NCBI GenBank assembly: GCA_040772905.1
Contig: JAXGXJ010000004.1
Span: forward strand, 1-64,000
From: JAXGXJ01 sp040772905
Lineage (GTDB): Bacteria > Actinomycetota > Thermoleophilia > RBG-16-64-13
DNA length: 64,000 bases
Reading direction: 5' to 3'
The notes below the pieces were generated by a model. The model was given only the letters and a program-made list of their open reading frames with translations, did no database searches and was not told where the DNA came from. Positions 50,408 to 58,665 of this stretch are shown in pieces. The position numbers and the translations under genes are program-made. Numbering within the stretch: the first letter of the stretch is position 1; the number at the start of each line of letters is the position of its first letter.

Positions 50408-51094
50408 TCACCTCCGAGGATGGGGAGAGTCCAGCGATGAGAGGATGTGTGGCTCGAGCTCAGCGACCGAGCCCAGGACCACATGAGCCGCCGCCACCAC
50501 GTCGGCGGGCGGCGGGAAGACGGGGTTGGGAATGGCGACGACCACGAGACCAGCGGCCAAGGCGGATCTGATGCCATTGGTCGAGTCCTCGACGGCTACG
50601 GTGTGCACGGGCGCACAACCCATGCGGGCACAGGCCTCCCGATATACGTCCGGCTCGGGCTTACCGTGCTCGACATCGTCCGACGAGACCAGCACCCGGA
50701 AGAGCGGCCGAATACCGGACAGATCGAGCACGTATTCTATGATCTCCCGCGGCGACGAGGACGCGACCGCGAGAGGATAGGCGGTCGCGAGCCTTCGCAC
50801 AGCCTCGACCGCCCCGGGGTAGAGGGGCAGATGTGCACCGTAGGCCTTCCGCAGGCCGGCCACCACACCCGCGTAGATCTCGCCCTCCGCCAATGCGACA
50901 CCGCAGACCTCGTTGATGTAGCGCGCCCATTGCATGGAGTTGGCCCCCATGACGGCCTTCTGGTCGTCCTCGGTCCACCGGCCGCCGTGGCCGAGCACGT
51001 AGTCGTGGCGCACCTCATGCCACACCGACTCGGAGTCGAGGATGACTCCGTCGAGATCGAAGATGACGGCCTGGACGTCCATGCGATCTGTCAT
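50408..51094 (-). CDS. HAD-superfamily phosphatase/phosphomutase (beta-phosphoglucomutase-like)
   Basis: A 228-residue HAD subfamily IA protein. Motif I VIFDLDGVILDSESVWHE carries the nucleophilic and acid/base Asp; motif II ASSSPREII; motif III KPEPDVYREA with Lys; motif IV VAVEDSTNGIRSAL. The cap between residues ~15 and 85 is the four-helix C1 type. Likely substrates are sugar phosphates. It is 4 nt upstream of the CoA-binding gene. Confidence 0.9.
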   Translation of the reverse strand: MTDRMDVQAVIFDLDGVILDSESVWHEVRHDYVLGHGGRWTEDDQKAVMGANSMQWARYINEVCGVALAEGEIYAGVVAGLRKAYGAHLPLYPGAVEAVRRLATAYPLAVASSSPREIIEYVLDLSGIRPLFRVLVSSDDVEHGKPEPDVYREACARMGCAPVHTVAVEDSTNGIRSALAAGLVVVAIPNPVFPPPADVVAAAHVVLGSVAELEPHILSSLDSPHPRR

Positions 51095-51112
51095 TCCCCT
51101 GGGAGACCCACT

Positions 51113-52474
51113 CTAGCCCTCATCGCCGGCCCCGTGAAGGTCCAGTCCGTCCTCGAGCGATCCGTCGGTCCAGGCCGGCGACAGCAGCGCAGCCGCCGAT
51201 TCGCTGGGCAGTTCCTGCACTGTGCTGAGGCGACGCTCGATGGTGCGGCTCTTGCGGGCTGCGTCTTCTATGGTGGTGGACGCCTGATCGAGTCTCTTGT
51301 GGACCTTATCGAGCAAGACTCCGAACTGGCCGAACTGGGTCTTCACCGCGCCCAGGAGCTGCCACACCTCGCTCGAGCGCTTCTCCACCGTGAGGATGCG
51401 GAAGCCCATCTGCAGGCTGTTGAGGACCGCCCCCAGGGTGGTGGGGCCGGTGACCAACACCCGGAAGTCGCGCTGCAGCGAGTCGGCGAACCCCGGCTTG
51501 CGGAGCACCTCGGCATAGAGCCCTTCGGTGGGCAGGAACATGATGGCGAAATCGGTGGTGCGAGGAGGGTCGAGATACTTGGACTGGATGTCGCGCGCGG
51601 ACGCCTTGATGCGGGCCTCGAGAGCCCGGGCGGCGATATCGAGGGCGGCCAGGTCGCCTCTGTCCTGCGCGTCGAGCATGCGCTGATAGTCTTCCACGGG
51701 GAACTTGGCGTCGATGGGCAGCCACACCGGCTCGCCGTCCCGCCCGGGCTGGCCGGGCAGCTTGACGGCGAACTCCACCCTCTCAGCGCAGCCCAGCTTG
51801 CAGGCGACATTCTGAGCGTACTGCTCGGGGCTGAGCATCTGCTCCAGCAACGCGCCCAACTGCACCTCGCCCCACGTGCCCCGCGTCTTGACGTTGGTGA
51901 GGACCTGCTTGAGGTCACCCACCCCGTGTGCCAGGGTCTGCATCTCGCCCAGCCCCTTGTGCACCTGCTCCAGCCGCTCGCTCACCTGCTTGAACGATTC
52001 ACCCAACCGTTGCTCGAGGGTGGCTGTGAGCCGCTCGTCCACGGTCTGCCGCATCTGCTCCAGACGCTGCGCGTTGTCGGTCTGCATCTGCCTGAGCCGC
52101 TCGTCGACAATGGCCCGCAATTCCGCGGAGCGTCGCTCGTTCAGCTGCGTGAGGGCCTGGAGTCGCTGGCTGAAGCTCTCGAACTGGGCCGCCTGCTGCA
52201 GACCCATCTGCCCGATGCTGGCCACTGTCGAGTCTGCCAGACCGGCGAGCGCCCGGGCCACGTCGTCCCGCACCTGCTGCGAGTTCTGAGCCGCCTCCAG
52301 CCTGGCCCGTCCCATTTCCTCGCGAAGCGCACGGTCGGAACGTTCCTGCCCGTCAAGGACATCGTCGAGGGCAGCCTCCGCCATCCCGCCCCGCACACGA
52401 CCCAAGAGGACGACCAACAGAACGATCACCGCGACAAGGAGGACGACGACTATGACCGACAGTGCGAGCAGCAT
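51113..52474 (-). CDS. rmuC: DNA recombination protein RmuC homologue
   Basis: A 453-residue protein: N-terminal transmembrane helix (LALSVIVVVLLVAVIVLLVV), long coiled coil (residues ~30-180, Gln/Glu/Arg-rich), then the RmuC nuclease-like domain with KTRGTWGEVQLGALLEQML, VWLPIDAKFPVEDYQRM and FAIMFLPTEGLYAEVL. RmuC limits inversions at short repeats in E. coli. I use the ATG at 52474; a GTG three codons upstream (52483) is the alternative. A TATAGT box 7 nt upstream suggests a leaderless mRNA. Confidence 0.92.
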   Translation of the reverse strand: MLLALSVIVVVLLVAVIVLLVVLLGRVRGGMAEAALDDVLDGQERSDRALREEMGRARLEAAQNSQQVRDDVARALAGLADSTVASIGQMGLQQAAQFESFSQRLQALTQLNERRSAELRAIVDERLRQMQTDNAQRLEQMRQTVDERLTATLEQRLGESFKQVSERLEQVHKGLGEMQTLAHGVGDLKQVLTNVKTRGTWGEVQLGALLEQMLSPEQYAQNVACKLGCAERVEFAVKLPGQPGRDGEPVWLPIDAKFPVEDYQRMLDAQDRGDLAALDIAARALEARIKASARDIQSKYLDPPRTTDFAIMFLPTEGLYAEVLRKPGFADSLQRDFRVLVTGPTTLGAVLNSLQMGFRILTVEKRSSEVWQLLGAVKTQFGQFGVLLDKVHKRLDQASTTIEDAARKSRTIERRLSTVQELPSESAAALLSPAWTDGSLEDGLDLHGAGDEG

Positions 52475-52481
52475 GTGTACC

Positions 52482-52487
52482 ACTATA
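52482..52487 (-). promoter_or_regulatory. Possible -10 box giving a leaderless rmuC transcript
   Basis: TATAGT ends 7 nt before the rmuC ATG, leaving no room for a ribosome site. The -35 region is weak. Confidence 0.35.
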
Positions 52488-52569
52488 GCGGGAGCGGCGG
52501 ACAGGAAGCCTCAGGGTCATGCATTCCCTGGTGCTTTTCTGTAGAATCACCGGAAAAAGGAGGTCGGGC

Positions 52570-54051
52570 GTGATCGATTGGGAAGGAAAACTCGCCGGCG
52601 AAGGGCTGAGCTTCGATGACGTCCTCCTCATACCCGCAGAGTCGGGCGTGCTGCCGAAAGAGACGAACGTGCAGGCCCGGCTCACCAGCAAGATCACGCT
52701 CAACATCCCGCTGCTCTCCGCGGCCATGGACACGGTCTCCGAGACAGCGCTCGCCATAGCCCTCGCGCGCGAGGGCGGCCTCACCATCATCCACAAGAAC
52801 CAGCCGGTGGAGCGCCAGGCCGAGATGGTGCGCAAGGTGAAACGGAGCGAGGCCGGGATGATCGTGGATCCTATCACGCTGCCCCTCACCGCCACCTACG
52901 GCGACGCGGAAGCCCTCATGAAGGAATACCGCATCTCGGGCGTACCCATCATCCACGAGGACGGCAAGCTGGCCGGGATCCTCACCAACCGCGACACCCG
53001 CTTCGAGACCGACTTCAGCAAGCCCGTCACGAGCCTCATGACCTCGCAGAACCTGGTGACCGTGCCCGTGGGTACCACGCTCGATCAGGCCTTGGAGCAG
53101 TTCAAGATCCACAAGATCGAGAAGCTCATGGTCGTGGATGATGAATACAAGCTGCGCGGGCTCATCACCATCAAAGACATCACCAAGATGATCGAGTTCC
53201 CCGACGCATGCAAGGACGAGCTGGGCCGCCTCCGCGTGGGTGCCGCCGTGGGTGTGGCCAAGGACACCGACGACCGAGTGGCCGCGCTGGTGGAGGCTCA
53301 GGCCGACATCATCTGCATCGACACCGCCCACGGTCATTCGCGCGGGGTCCTCGACGCCGTCGCGCGCATCCGTGAGAGCTATCCCGAGATCCAGCTCATG
53401 GCGGGCAATGTTGCCACCGCCGAGGCCACCAAAGCTCTCATCGAGCGCGGGGTCGATTGCGTCAAGGTAGGCATCGGCCCGGGCTCCATCTGCACCACAC
53501 GCGTAGTGACGGGCTGCGGCGTGCCTCAGATCACGGCCGTCTCCACCTGCGCGGCCGAGGCGTACAAACACGGCATACCCATCGTGGCCGACGGCGGCAT
53601 CCGCTACTCCGGCGACATGGTCAAAGCGCTGGCCGCGGGCGCGCACAGCGTCATGGTGGGATCGCTCTTCGCGGGTACCACCGAGAGCCCCGGCGAACGG
53701 GTGCTCTGGGAGGGACGCAGTTACAAGGCCTACCGAGCCATGGGTTCGGTCGGGGCGATGAGTCAGGGCCACAGTGCCGACAGATACTTCCAGGAAGACC
53801 AGAAGAAGTTGGTGCCGGAAGGCATCGAAGGCATGGTGCCTCACAAGGGGCCGCTCTCCGACGTGGTGTTTCAGCTCGTCGGCGGACTGCGTGCCGGCAT
53901 GGGCTATACGGGCTCGGGCACTGTCGAGGAACTGCACAAGAAGGCACGGTTCCTGCGCATATCGGCCGCCGGCCTGGCAGAGAGCCATCCGCACGACGTG
54001 ACCATCACCAAAGAGGCGCCCAACTACGAGAGACGTTTGCCCTTCAGCTAG
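52570..54051 (+). CDS. guaB: Inosine-5'-monophosphate dehydrogenase
   Basis: NAD-dependent oxidation of IMP to XMP, the committed step to GMP. LSFDDVLLIPAESGVLPKET is the N-terminal signature. Two CBS domains lie at about residues 95-215 (KEYRISGVPIIHEDGKLAGI). The catalytic loop VGIGPGSICTTRVV holds the nucleophilic Cys, and the flap region YFQEDQKKLVPEGIEG is intact. The GTG at 52570 follows AAAGGAGGT at 5-6 nt, giving 493 residues. It is divergent from rmuC and far from the other purine genes. Confidence 0.96.
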   Translation: MIDWEGKLAGEGLSFDDVLLIPAESGVLPKETNVQARLTSKITLNIPLLSAAMDTVSETALAIALAREGGLTIIHKNQPVERQAEMVRKVKRSEAGMIVDPITLPLTATYGDAEALMKEYRISGVPIIHEDGKLAGILTNRDTRFETDFSKPVTSLMTSQNLVTVPVGTTLDQALEQFKIHKIEKLMVVDDEYKLRGLITIKDITKMIEFPDACKDELGRLRVGAAVGVAKDTDDRVAALVEAQADIICIDTAHGHSRGVLDAVARIRESYPEIQLMAGNVATAEATKALIERGVDCVKVGIGPGSICTTRVVTGCGVPQITAVSTCAAEAYKHGIPIVADGGIRYSGDMVKALAAGAHSVMVGSLFAGTTESPGERVLWEGRSYKAYRAMGSVGAMSQGHSADRYFQEDQKKLVPEGIEGMVPHKGPLSDVVFQLVGGLRAGMGYTGSGTVEELHKKARFLRISAAGLAESHPHDVTITKEAPNYERRLPFS

Positions 54052-54125
54052 CAGGAGGGTGAACCCCGCTTCCAGCTGCGCACAGAAGCCTGTGCGACCC
54101 TTCCAGCGGGATTCACCCTCCTGCT
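54050..54125. terminator. Long bidirectional hairpin between guaB and the convergent lipoprotein gene
   Basis: A 21-nt inverted repeat (54050-54070 with 54105-54125, one mismatch) encloses a second 7-bp stem (CGCACAG/CTGTGCG). The left arm includes the last base of the guaB stop region and the right arm ends 5 nt before the end of the convergent gene. It should terminate both transcripts. Confidence 0.75.
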
Positions 54126-54129
54126 GCCT

Positions 54130-54807
54130 TCACTGATGGGTGGGGGATGGAGGGGGTCGCTTTGCTACGCTCGCTCGCCTTCGAGGGCTGAATGCAGATG
54201 ACGAGACCGCACTGTGGTCAGTCGAATCTACCGTCCCAGTGCCGAAGGTATGGAAGTCAGGTGCCAGCGTGGTGGATGTGCTGGGCGTAGAGAGTGCCGT
54301 GGTGGAAGGGCTGCCTCGCCAGTGAGGCGCCCCACCGTAGGTGGTCAGCGACTGGCCCGCGATGTCCACAACTGAATGCTCCGAAGCGCCCCACGGGTAG
54401 GTGGTGTAGATGTGCGCCCAGACCAACCCGAGGCCCCAGTCGCGGTTTAGCTCCCCCGTCCAGCCTTCCTCGGAGCTCGCCCCGAAGCAGAGCCAGGCAA
54501 GCGATCCGTCAGCCTCATCGGACCCGTCGGACACGAGGTAGAGGCTGAGAGTCCGCTGGCCCGCTTGGGTCGCGACCTGAATGCCCTCGATGACGACGCC
54601 CTGCATATGAACCGCGGCGGCAGTGGCGAAATACTCGAGCACGATGTCCGCGACAGTTCGATCAGTCACGCCGTTCGCCGGAGCAGCAGCTCCTTCACTG
54701 GTCGCCTCGGCAGCGGACCGTCCATCACAGGCCCAGGACGTCAGACTCATCCCGACCAGGAGCATGCAGACAACGATGGCCGCCATCGTTGAGAATCTGG
54801 ACCCCAT
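54130..54807 (-). CDS. Secreted lipoprotein of unknown function
   Basis: About 225 residues. A signal peptide (STMAAIVVCMLLVGMSLTSW) ends with the lipobox SWAC. The domain region contains TVADIVLEYFATAAAVHMQG, TLSLYLVSDGSDEADGSLAW and WGLGLVWAHIYTTYPWG, followed by a Ser/Thr-rich C-terminal tail. No family is recognised. I use the Met at 54807, which has GGAGG 5 nt upstream; starts at 54819 and 54831 are alternatives. It is convergent with guaB. Confidence 0.7.
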   Translation of the reverse strand: MGSRFSTMAAIVVCMLLVGMSLTSWACDGRSAAEATSEGAAAPANGVTDRTVADIVLEYFATAAAVHMQGVVIEGIQVATQAGQRTLSLYLVSDGSDEADGSLAWLCFGASSEEGWTGELNRDWGLGLVWAHIYTTYPWGASEHSVVDIAGQSLTTYGGAPHWRGSPSTTALSTPSTSTTLAPDFHTFGTGTVDSTDHSAVSSSAFSPRRRASVAKRPPPSPTHQ

Positions 54808-54897
54808 GAGGCCCTCCATGCTCGTGTGCACCTCCGGAGCGTTTGACTCAGGCCCTTCGTGCTTCGCTTCTCTGGATCCTTCTTGAGATCTCTGGAG

Positions 54898-55794
54898 TCA
54901 ATCCCTTGGAGCCGGCATGGGGCCAGACGGCGCCGCAGCACTCCTCCAGAGTCGGCTCCGCCCCACCATCGCTGACAACCCCATTGCGATGGCGATCGCT
55001 ACCATGTCAATCGCGCCCCGCAGGAGCGAATCCCCCATCGCATCTTTCTTCACCAACCCTATGAACACATTGAAGATCATCCAGTTTACGCCAACTCCCA
55101 ACAGCATAGTTCTTGCCTTCGCGAGAGTGGTCCAGCCAATCATTAAGTAGACTATGCCAAATATCAGACCAAGCACATAGCTCCACAAGGCCACTGGTGC
55201 AGGGTAGGCGGCCAGCTCGTTGTCTATGGCACCACCCAAGTACGACAACAGTCTTACGGTCCCGACGATCACCGCAAAGAGTAGGACCGTGAGTACGGCG
55301 CCCCTGTCCATCTCTTTGGCAGTATCGCTGATCTGTCGAAAGAATAGCCAGCCGACCAGCAGACTCAATAGTACTGCCGGTATCGCGTCACCTATCCCCA
55401 TGAGCAACTGATAGACGAGAAAGTCTGCTCCCCATTTCTCGTACGGGCTCGCGCTGAGAACGATCTCCTGCATGCCTATCATGTAGATGAGAGCAAAGGA
55501 GAGTCCAAGAAGAAGGGCCGCTCCAAGACGCGGGCGCAGCAGACTACGACGGTTGAGAATCAGAACTACTGCCACATGAGCAAGAAGAATGACGAAGTAG
55601 GCTGCGGCCACGGGTACGAAGCCATATTGCTCTACAAGGAAGCCGTCAAGCCGAGCTTCATCCACTTTGGCCGGCAATGCCGCATGCATGCCGAGGGCGA
55701 TCAGAGCGGCCACAATGACGAGCAGAATCGTAAGCAGTGTCTTGATGAGGGGTCTGGCTGTCGATCTCACCTCGCTCTCCCCAGTCCCTATCAT
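54898..55794 (-). CDS. Polytopic membrane protein of unknown function, lower G+C than neighbours
   Basis: A 298-residue protein with about eight hydrophobic helices, for example LLTILLVIVAALIALGMHAA, FVPVAAAYFVILLAHVAVVL and VLTVLLFAVIVGTVRLLSYL. No family is recognised. The ATG at 55794 overlaps the stop of the upstream gene (ATGA). The DNA is visibly less G+C-rich, with codons such as ATA, AGA and TTA that are rare in the surrounding genes, suggesting more recent acquisition. It is the last gene of the TetR-led operon. Confidence 0.75.
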   Translation of the reverse strand: MIGTGESEVRSTARPLIKTLLTILLVIVAALIALGMHAALPAKVDEARLDGFLVEQYGFVPVAAAYFVILLAHVAVVLILNRRSLLRPRLGAALLLGLSFALIYMIGMQEIVLSASPYEKWGADFLVYQLLMGIGDAIPAVLLSLLVGWLFFRQISDTAKEMDRGAVLTVLLFAVIVGTVRLLSYLGGAIDNELAAYPAPVALWSYVLGLIFGIVYLMIGWTTLAKARTMLLGVGVNWMIFNVFIGLVKKDAMGDSLLRGAIDMVAIAIAMGLSAMVGRSRLWRSAAAPSGPMPAPRD

Positions 55795-56867
55795 TGGTCC
55801 CCCTTCCCTGATGTCCGTTTCCACCCGCCGGTCAGCGCCAACCCCTCGTCGAACTCGACGGTGCCCTCCCATCTGTAGGTGGTGGGCCAATTGCGGAACG
55901 AAGGGACGACCCTCGTCAAGAACTTGCAGCTGGGAGGTAGCCCGGAGGGTGACCATTTCCGGGTGATGTCGATCCGGGACGCCACGGTACTGCCCAATCG
56001 GCGCACGCAGTAGGTGCCACCGGTGATCGCTGCCTCAGCGATATGCACGATCCACGTGCCCTCCTCGGTCTCTGTCTCACTCAGACCGAGGAGGTTGGGA
56101 AAGCCGGGAGCGAAGTCGAACTGAACGGAGTGGACGCCCTCCCCGGATGCCACCTGAGCCACTCTGCCAGACGGATCCACACGCATCCTCATGCCATCGA
56201 TGGCCGCCGTTCCCGGCACGGTCGTCTCGAACAGAGTGGGCCTGTCCATCGGCGGGTTGAGGAAGCCGATGACGGGACGATCGGAATATCGGATCAGCAG
56301 TATGCGCCGGCCGGCACGCGGCAACGGGATCGATGCCGGCCGCAGCTCCCGGTCTCCGATGGCCGCATGCACCTCCGTACCGTGCCTGCGCACGAAATCG
56401 AAGTCGAGCATGTAGACCAGGAACAGCCGTTGAGGTTCTGAGACCTGGTCTCCCACGGGGGCGAGGAAGGGGAACCGGCTGGGTCGGTCGCCGCGCTCGA
56501 TGACCTTGAGTTCGACCTTGCGCCCTTGGGCATCCCGAAAGGCGAAGTGGAGGTCGACTCCGGACGGCGTGATCTCAAGGTGGGCGGGGTCGATGCTCAC
56601 TTCGGCGAAATCACCGATGCCGGCGCCGATCGATATTCTGGCAGGGTCGACGTTGACGCCGGCCTGCCAGTAGACGTCGATCTTGCCGTCCCTTCTCTGC
56701 CGAAGGACCCTCATCCCCCTGCCGTTCACGGGGTCATCGAACACCTGCGGTTCGAGCCCCACGTACTCCGGATCACCCCTGAAGCTGGCCACGACCAAGC
56801 GTTCCATGGGATCGAGGCCGATGCTCAGAGGCACCGCTATTCGCCGGGCCGCAGAGCTAGCCGACAT
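55791..56867 (-). CDS. Unrecognised 358-residue protein of the TetR-led operon
   Basis: A soluble-looking, mostly beta-strand protein without signal peptide or membrane helix. Segments include MERLVVASFRGDPEYVGLEP, IDVYWQAGVNVDPARISIG, RLFLVYMLDFDFVRRHGTEV, RRILLIRYSDRPVIGFLNPP and CVRRLGSTVASRIDITRKWS. Strand-rich halves with repeated Trp/Tyr suggest a lipocalin- or hydroxyneurosporene-synthase-like barrel, but I see no diagnostic motif. GAGGG lies 5 nt before the ATG. It overlaps tetR by 11 nt and the membrane-protein gene by 4 nt. Confidence 0.72.
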   Translation of the reverse strand: MSASSAARRIAVPLSIGLDPMERLVVASFRGDPEYVGLEPQVFDDPVNGRGMRVLRQRRDGKIDVYWQAGVNVDPARISIGAGIGDFAEVSIDPAHLEITPSGVDLHFAFRDAQGRKVELKVIERGDRPSRFPFLAPVGDQVSEPQRLFLVYMLDFDFVRRHGTEVHAAIGDRELRPASIPLPRAGRRILLIRYSDRPVIGFLNPPMDRPTLFETTVPGTAAIDGMRMRVDPSGRVAQVASGEGVHSVQFDFAPGFPNLLGLSETETEEGTWIVHIAEAAITGGTYCVRRLGSTVASRIDITRKWSPSGLPPSCKFLTRVVPSFRNWPTTYRWEGTVEFDEGLALTGGWKRTSGKGDQ

Positions 56868-57567
56868 GTTGGCCCTCGCCGTCTGAGTTCGGCGGTGCCT
56901 CCAGCGGTCGACCGCACTTCAGGGTCTCCACGAACTGCTCAAGCAGGACCCGATGTAGCCCCTCGTAGTCGGCTTGCACCGTACGCAGCCTGGTGTGGCG
57001 AAGCGTAGCCAGCCCGTGCACAAACGCCCAAAGAGCGTAACTCATCTCATTCACGCCGAAGCCTGGTCGGGCCACGAACTCCCCAGCGTCCATGCCCCTC
57101 TGCACGGCGGCTTGGGGTATTCGGAAGGTTGAGTTTCCCCCGACGAGTCCCTCCCAGGACTCATACTTGAGTGGAAGGACGCAGAACAGCAGTGCGAACT
57201 GCGATGGGTTCTCGCGCGCGAACTGCAGATAACGCATGCCGAGCTCCACCACGGTGTCGGCAGACGAATCGCCGACCGCGCACTGTCCCACGAACTCTCC
57301 GAAGAAGGCGGCGAGATCCATCTCGCTCGCCACGGCCTCCAACAGTGCCTGCTTGTTGGGGAAGTAGTGGTAGAGGGCCATCGCCTCCACACCCAGTTGC
57401 TCTCCCAGCGCGCGCATGGTCAGACCGCCAAAGCCGCGTTCATCGAGCATCTCCACAGCCGTGCTTATGATGCGCTCCTTGGAGAGTGGCTCTCGCGGCT
57501 CAGGCTCTTGCCGTCTTCTCTTGCCGGCGTCGTCCGCCGGCCGCTTGTTGCCGGGGGTGTTTCGCAT
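56857..57567 (-). CDS. TetR/AcrR family transcriptional regulator
   Basis: A 236-residue repressor-type regulator. After a basic 27-residue leader, the HTH domain reads LSKERIISTAVEMLDERGFG followed by LTMRALGEQLGVEAMALYHY and FPNKQALLEAV, the canonical TetR pattern. The C-terminal ligand domain (ENPSQFALLFCVLPLKYESW) has no recognised ligand. It is the first gene of an operon with the unrecognised protein and the membrane protein. An AT-rich palindrome 75 nt upstream is its probable operator, so it likely autoregulates. Confidence 0.92.
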   Translation of the reverse strand: MRNTPGNKRPADDAGKRRRQEPEPREPLSKERIISTAVEMLDERGFGGLTMRALGEQLGVEAMALYHYFPNKQALLEAVASEMDLAAFFGEFVGQCAVGDSSADTVVELGMRYLQFARENPSQFALLFCVLPLKYESWEGLVGGNSTFRIPQAAVQRGMDAGEFVARPGFGVNEMSYALWAFVHGLATLRHTRLRTVQADYEGLHRVLLEQFVETLKCGRPLEAPPNSDGEGQHVG

Positions 57568-57641
57568 TGCCGTTCTCCCAGTGACTCGGGGACCACATTC
57601 CGAGCGTGATTGATGCCCTGCTGCGCAAGATGCTAAGGTAT

Positions 57642-57667
57642 TTTACGTCGTAAGCTTACAACATAAA
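57642..57667. promoter_or_regulatory. Palindromic operator candidate for the TetR regulator
   Basis: A 26-nt inverted repeat centred on the perfect palindrome GTAAGCTTAC, with flanks TTTACGTC and AACATAAA matching at 6 of 8 positions. It is conspicuously AT-rich, overlaps a possible minus-strand -10 (TAAAAT), and lies 75-100 nt upstream of tetR, with no other gene start between. Confidence 0.65.
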
Positions 57668-57767
57668 GCCACGAGATTGGCGCCACTCGTCTGTCTCGAT
57701 TCCATGACGCTTGACCGAAAGGGGATCGCATCGCTGCCCTCGCTCGCCCTCGAGGCTGCGTAGGGGC

Positions 57768-58091
57768 TCAGTCGATGTGGATCACACCCAACGCCAAGGT
57801 CCACCAAAACGCGTCCGCGATCACGTAGAAGACAACGATGGCCATCGCGCCGCGCCAGTCGCGGCGCCAGAGGAGGGTGACAGCCAGGCCCACCATGATC
57901 GCCGCCCCGCAGGCCATGCGGATCTGGAATGACAAAGGGCTGCCGAACCACGGGGTCCCCGGGATGAGCGGATAGGTCAGCAGAAGAGGGAGCAGGATCC
58001 CGGCCCAGCGTAGAGCCAAGTCCAGTTGGCGCCGCGGTGTTCGCGGCGGGGCGCCCTCTGCTCGGTCGGGGCCCGACATGTAGTCACTCAT
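57768..58091 (-). CDS. Small three-helix membrane protein
   Basis: A 107-residue protein with three hydrophobic helices (WAGILLPLLLTYPLIPG; CGAAIMVGLAVTLLW; AIVVFYVIADAFWWTLALGV) and a hydrophilic N terminus. The family is not recognised. It lies alone between tetR and the VOC-protein gene, and either of these may be its functional partner. Confidence 0.65.
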   Translation of the reverse strand: MSDYMSGPDRAEGAPPRTPRRQLDLALRWAGILLPLLLTYPLIPGTPWFGSPLSFQIRMACGAAIMVGLAVTLLWRRDWRGAMAIVVFYVIADAFWWTLALGVIHID

Positions 58092-58174
58092 CGCCTACCT
58101 CAGGCTCCGCACAACGGGACGGGAAGGGTGGCCTTGGGTGCCCACGGGCGCCCAAGTCCACTCCGCACCGGTCG

Positions 58175-58588
58175 CTACGAACGCGGCGCCTGGATGAACT
58201 CCATGAGGGCCTGGTCGGGGCCATGGATGAAGCAGGCCCGGTAACCATCCGGAGCCACGAACGGCCCCAAGACCACCTCGACGTCGTTCTCCTCGAACCG
58301 AGCCAGCAGGGCGTCGAGGTCGTTCACGATCAAGCACATGTGCTTGTTGCCCTGGGTCTTGATGTCCTCGTTGGGGAGGCTCCGCTCCGGCGACGCCGGC
58401 CGGGTCTCGTCGTGCTGGAACAGTTCCACGGAGAAATCGCCGTTCTTGACGAAGGCCAGACGACAGCCGGGGAGCTCACCGGTCTTGTCGAGTGTGAAGT
58501 CGAGCACCTTCTCGAACCAGGCCACAGCTCCATCCAAGTCACTCACGCTGATGCCGCAATGGTGCGGCCGTATCTGCACATCCGCCAT
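58175..58588 (-). CDS. VOC superfamily (glyoxalase/epimerase-like) protein
   Basis: A 137-residue protein with two beta-alpha-beta-beta-beta modules. The first starts RPHHCGISVSDLDGAVAWFE with a metal-ligand His and contains FSVELFQHDE. The second has HMCLIVNDLDALLARFEEN, then YRACFIHGPDQALMEFIQ with the final Glu ligand. A glyoxalase I, methylmalonyl-CoA epimerase or related activity is possible; nothing nearby decides it. GGAGGTC precedes the ATG. Confidence 0.85.
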   Translation of the reverse strand: MADVQIRPHHCGISVSDLDGAVAWFEKVLDFTLDKTGELPGCRLAFVKNGDFSVELFQHDETRPASPERSLPNEDIKTQGNKHMCLIVNDLDALLARFEENDVEVVLGPFVAPDGYRACFIHGPDQALMEFIQAPRS

Positions 58589-58665
58589 CTATGGACCTCC
58601 GTTCGCCCGTCGGGCCTCCGTCAGCTACGCTATCCTGCGCGCCACCCCGGCCTATGCACCCCGGC

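Noticed and set aside
49990..50577. 195-residue version of the CoA-binding protein
   Set aside because: The first ~58 residues are a shadow of the upstream HAD gene. GGAGGTGA directly precedes the GTG pair at 50403.
54155..57760. Shared CTCGCTCGCC(C/T)-TCGAGG snippets near 54170 and 57745 as a dispersed repeat family
   Set aside because: Matches are short, G+C-biased and imperfect. They are not enough to claim a repeat element without a genome-wide count.
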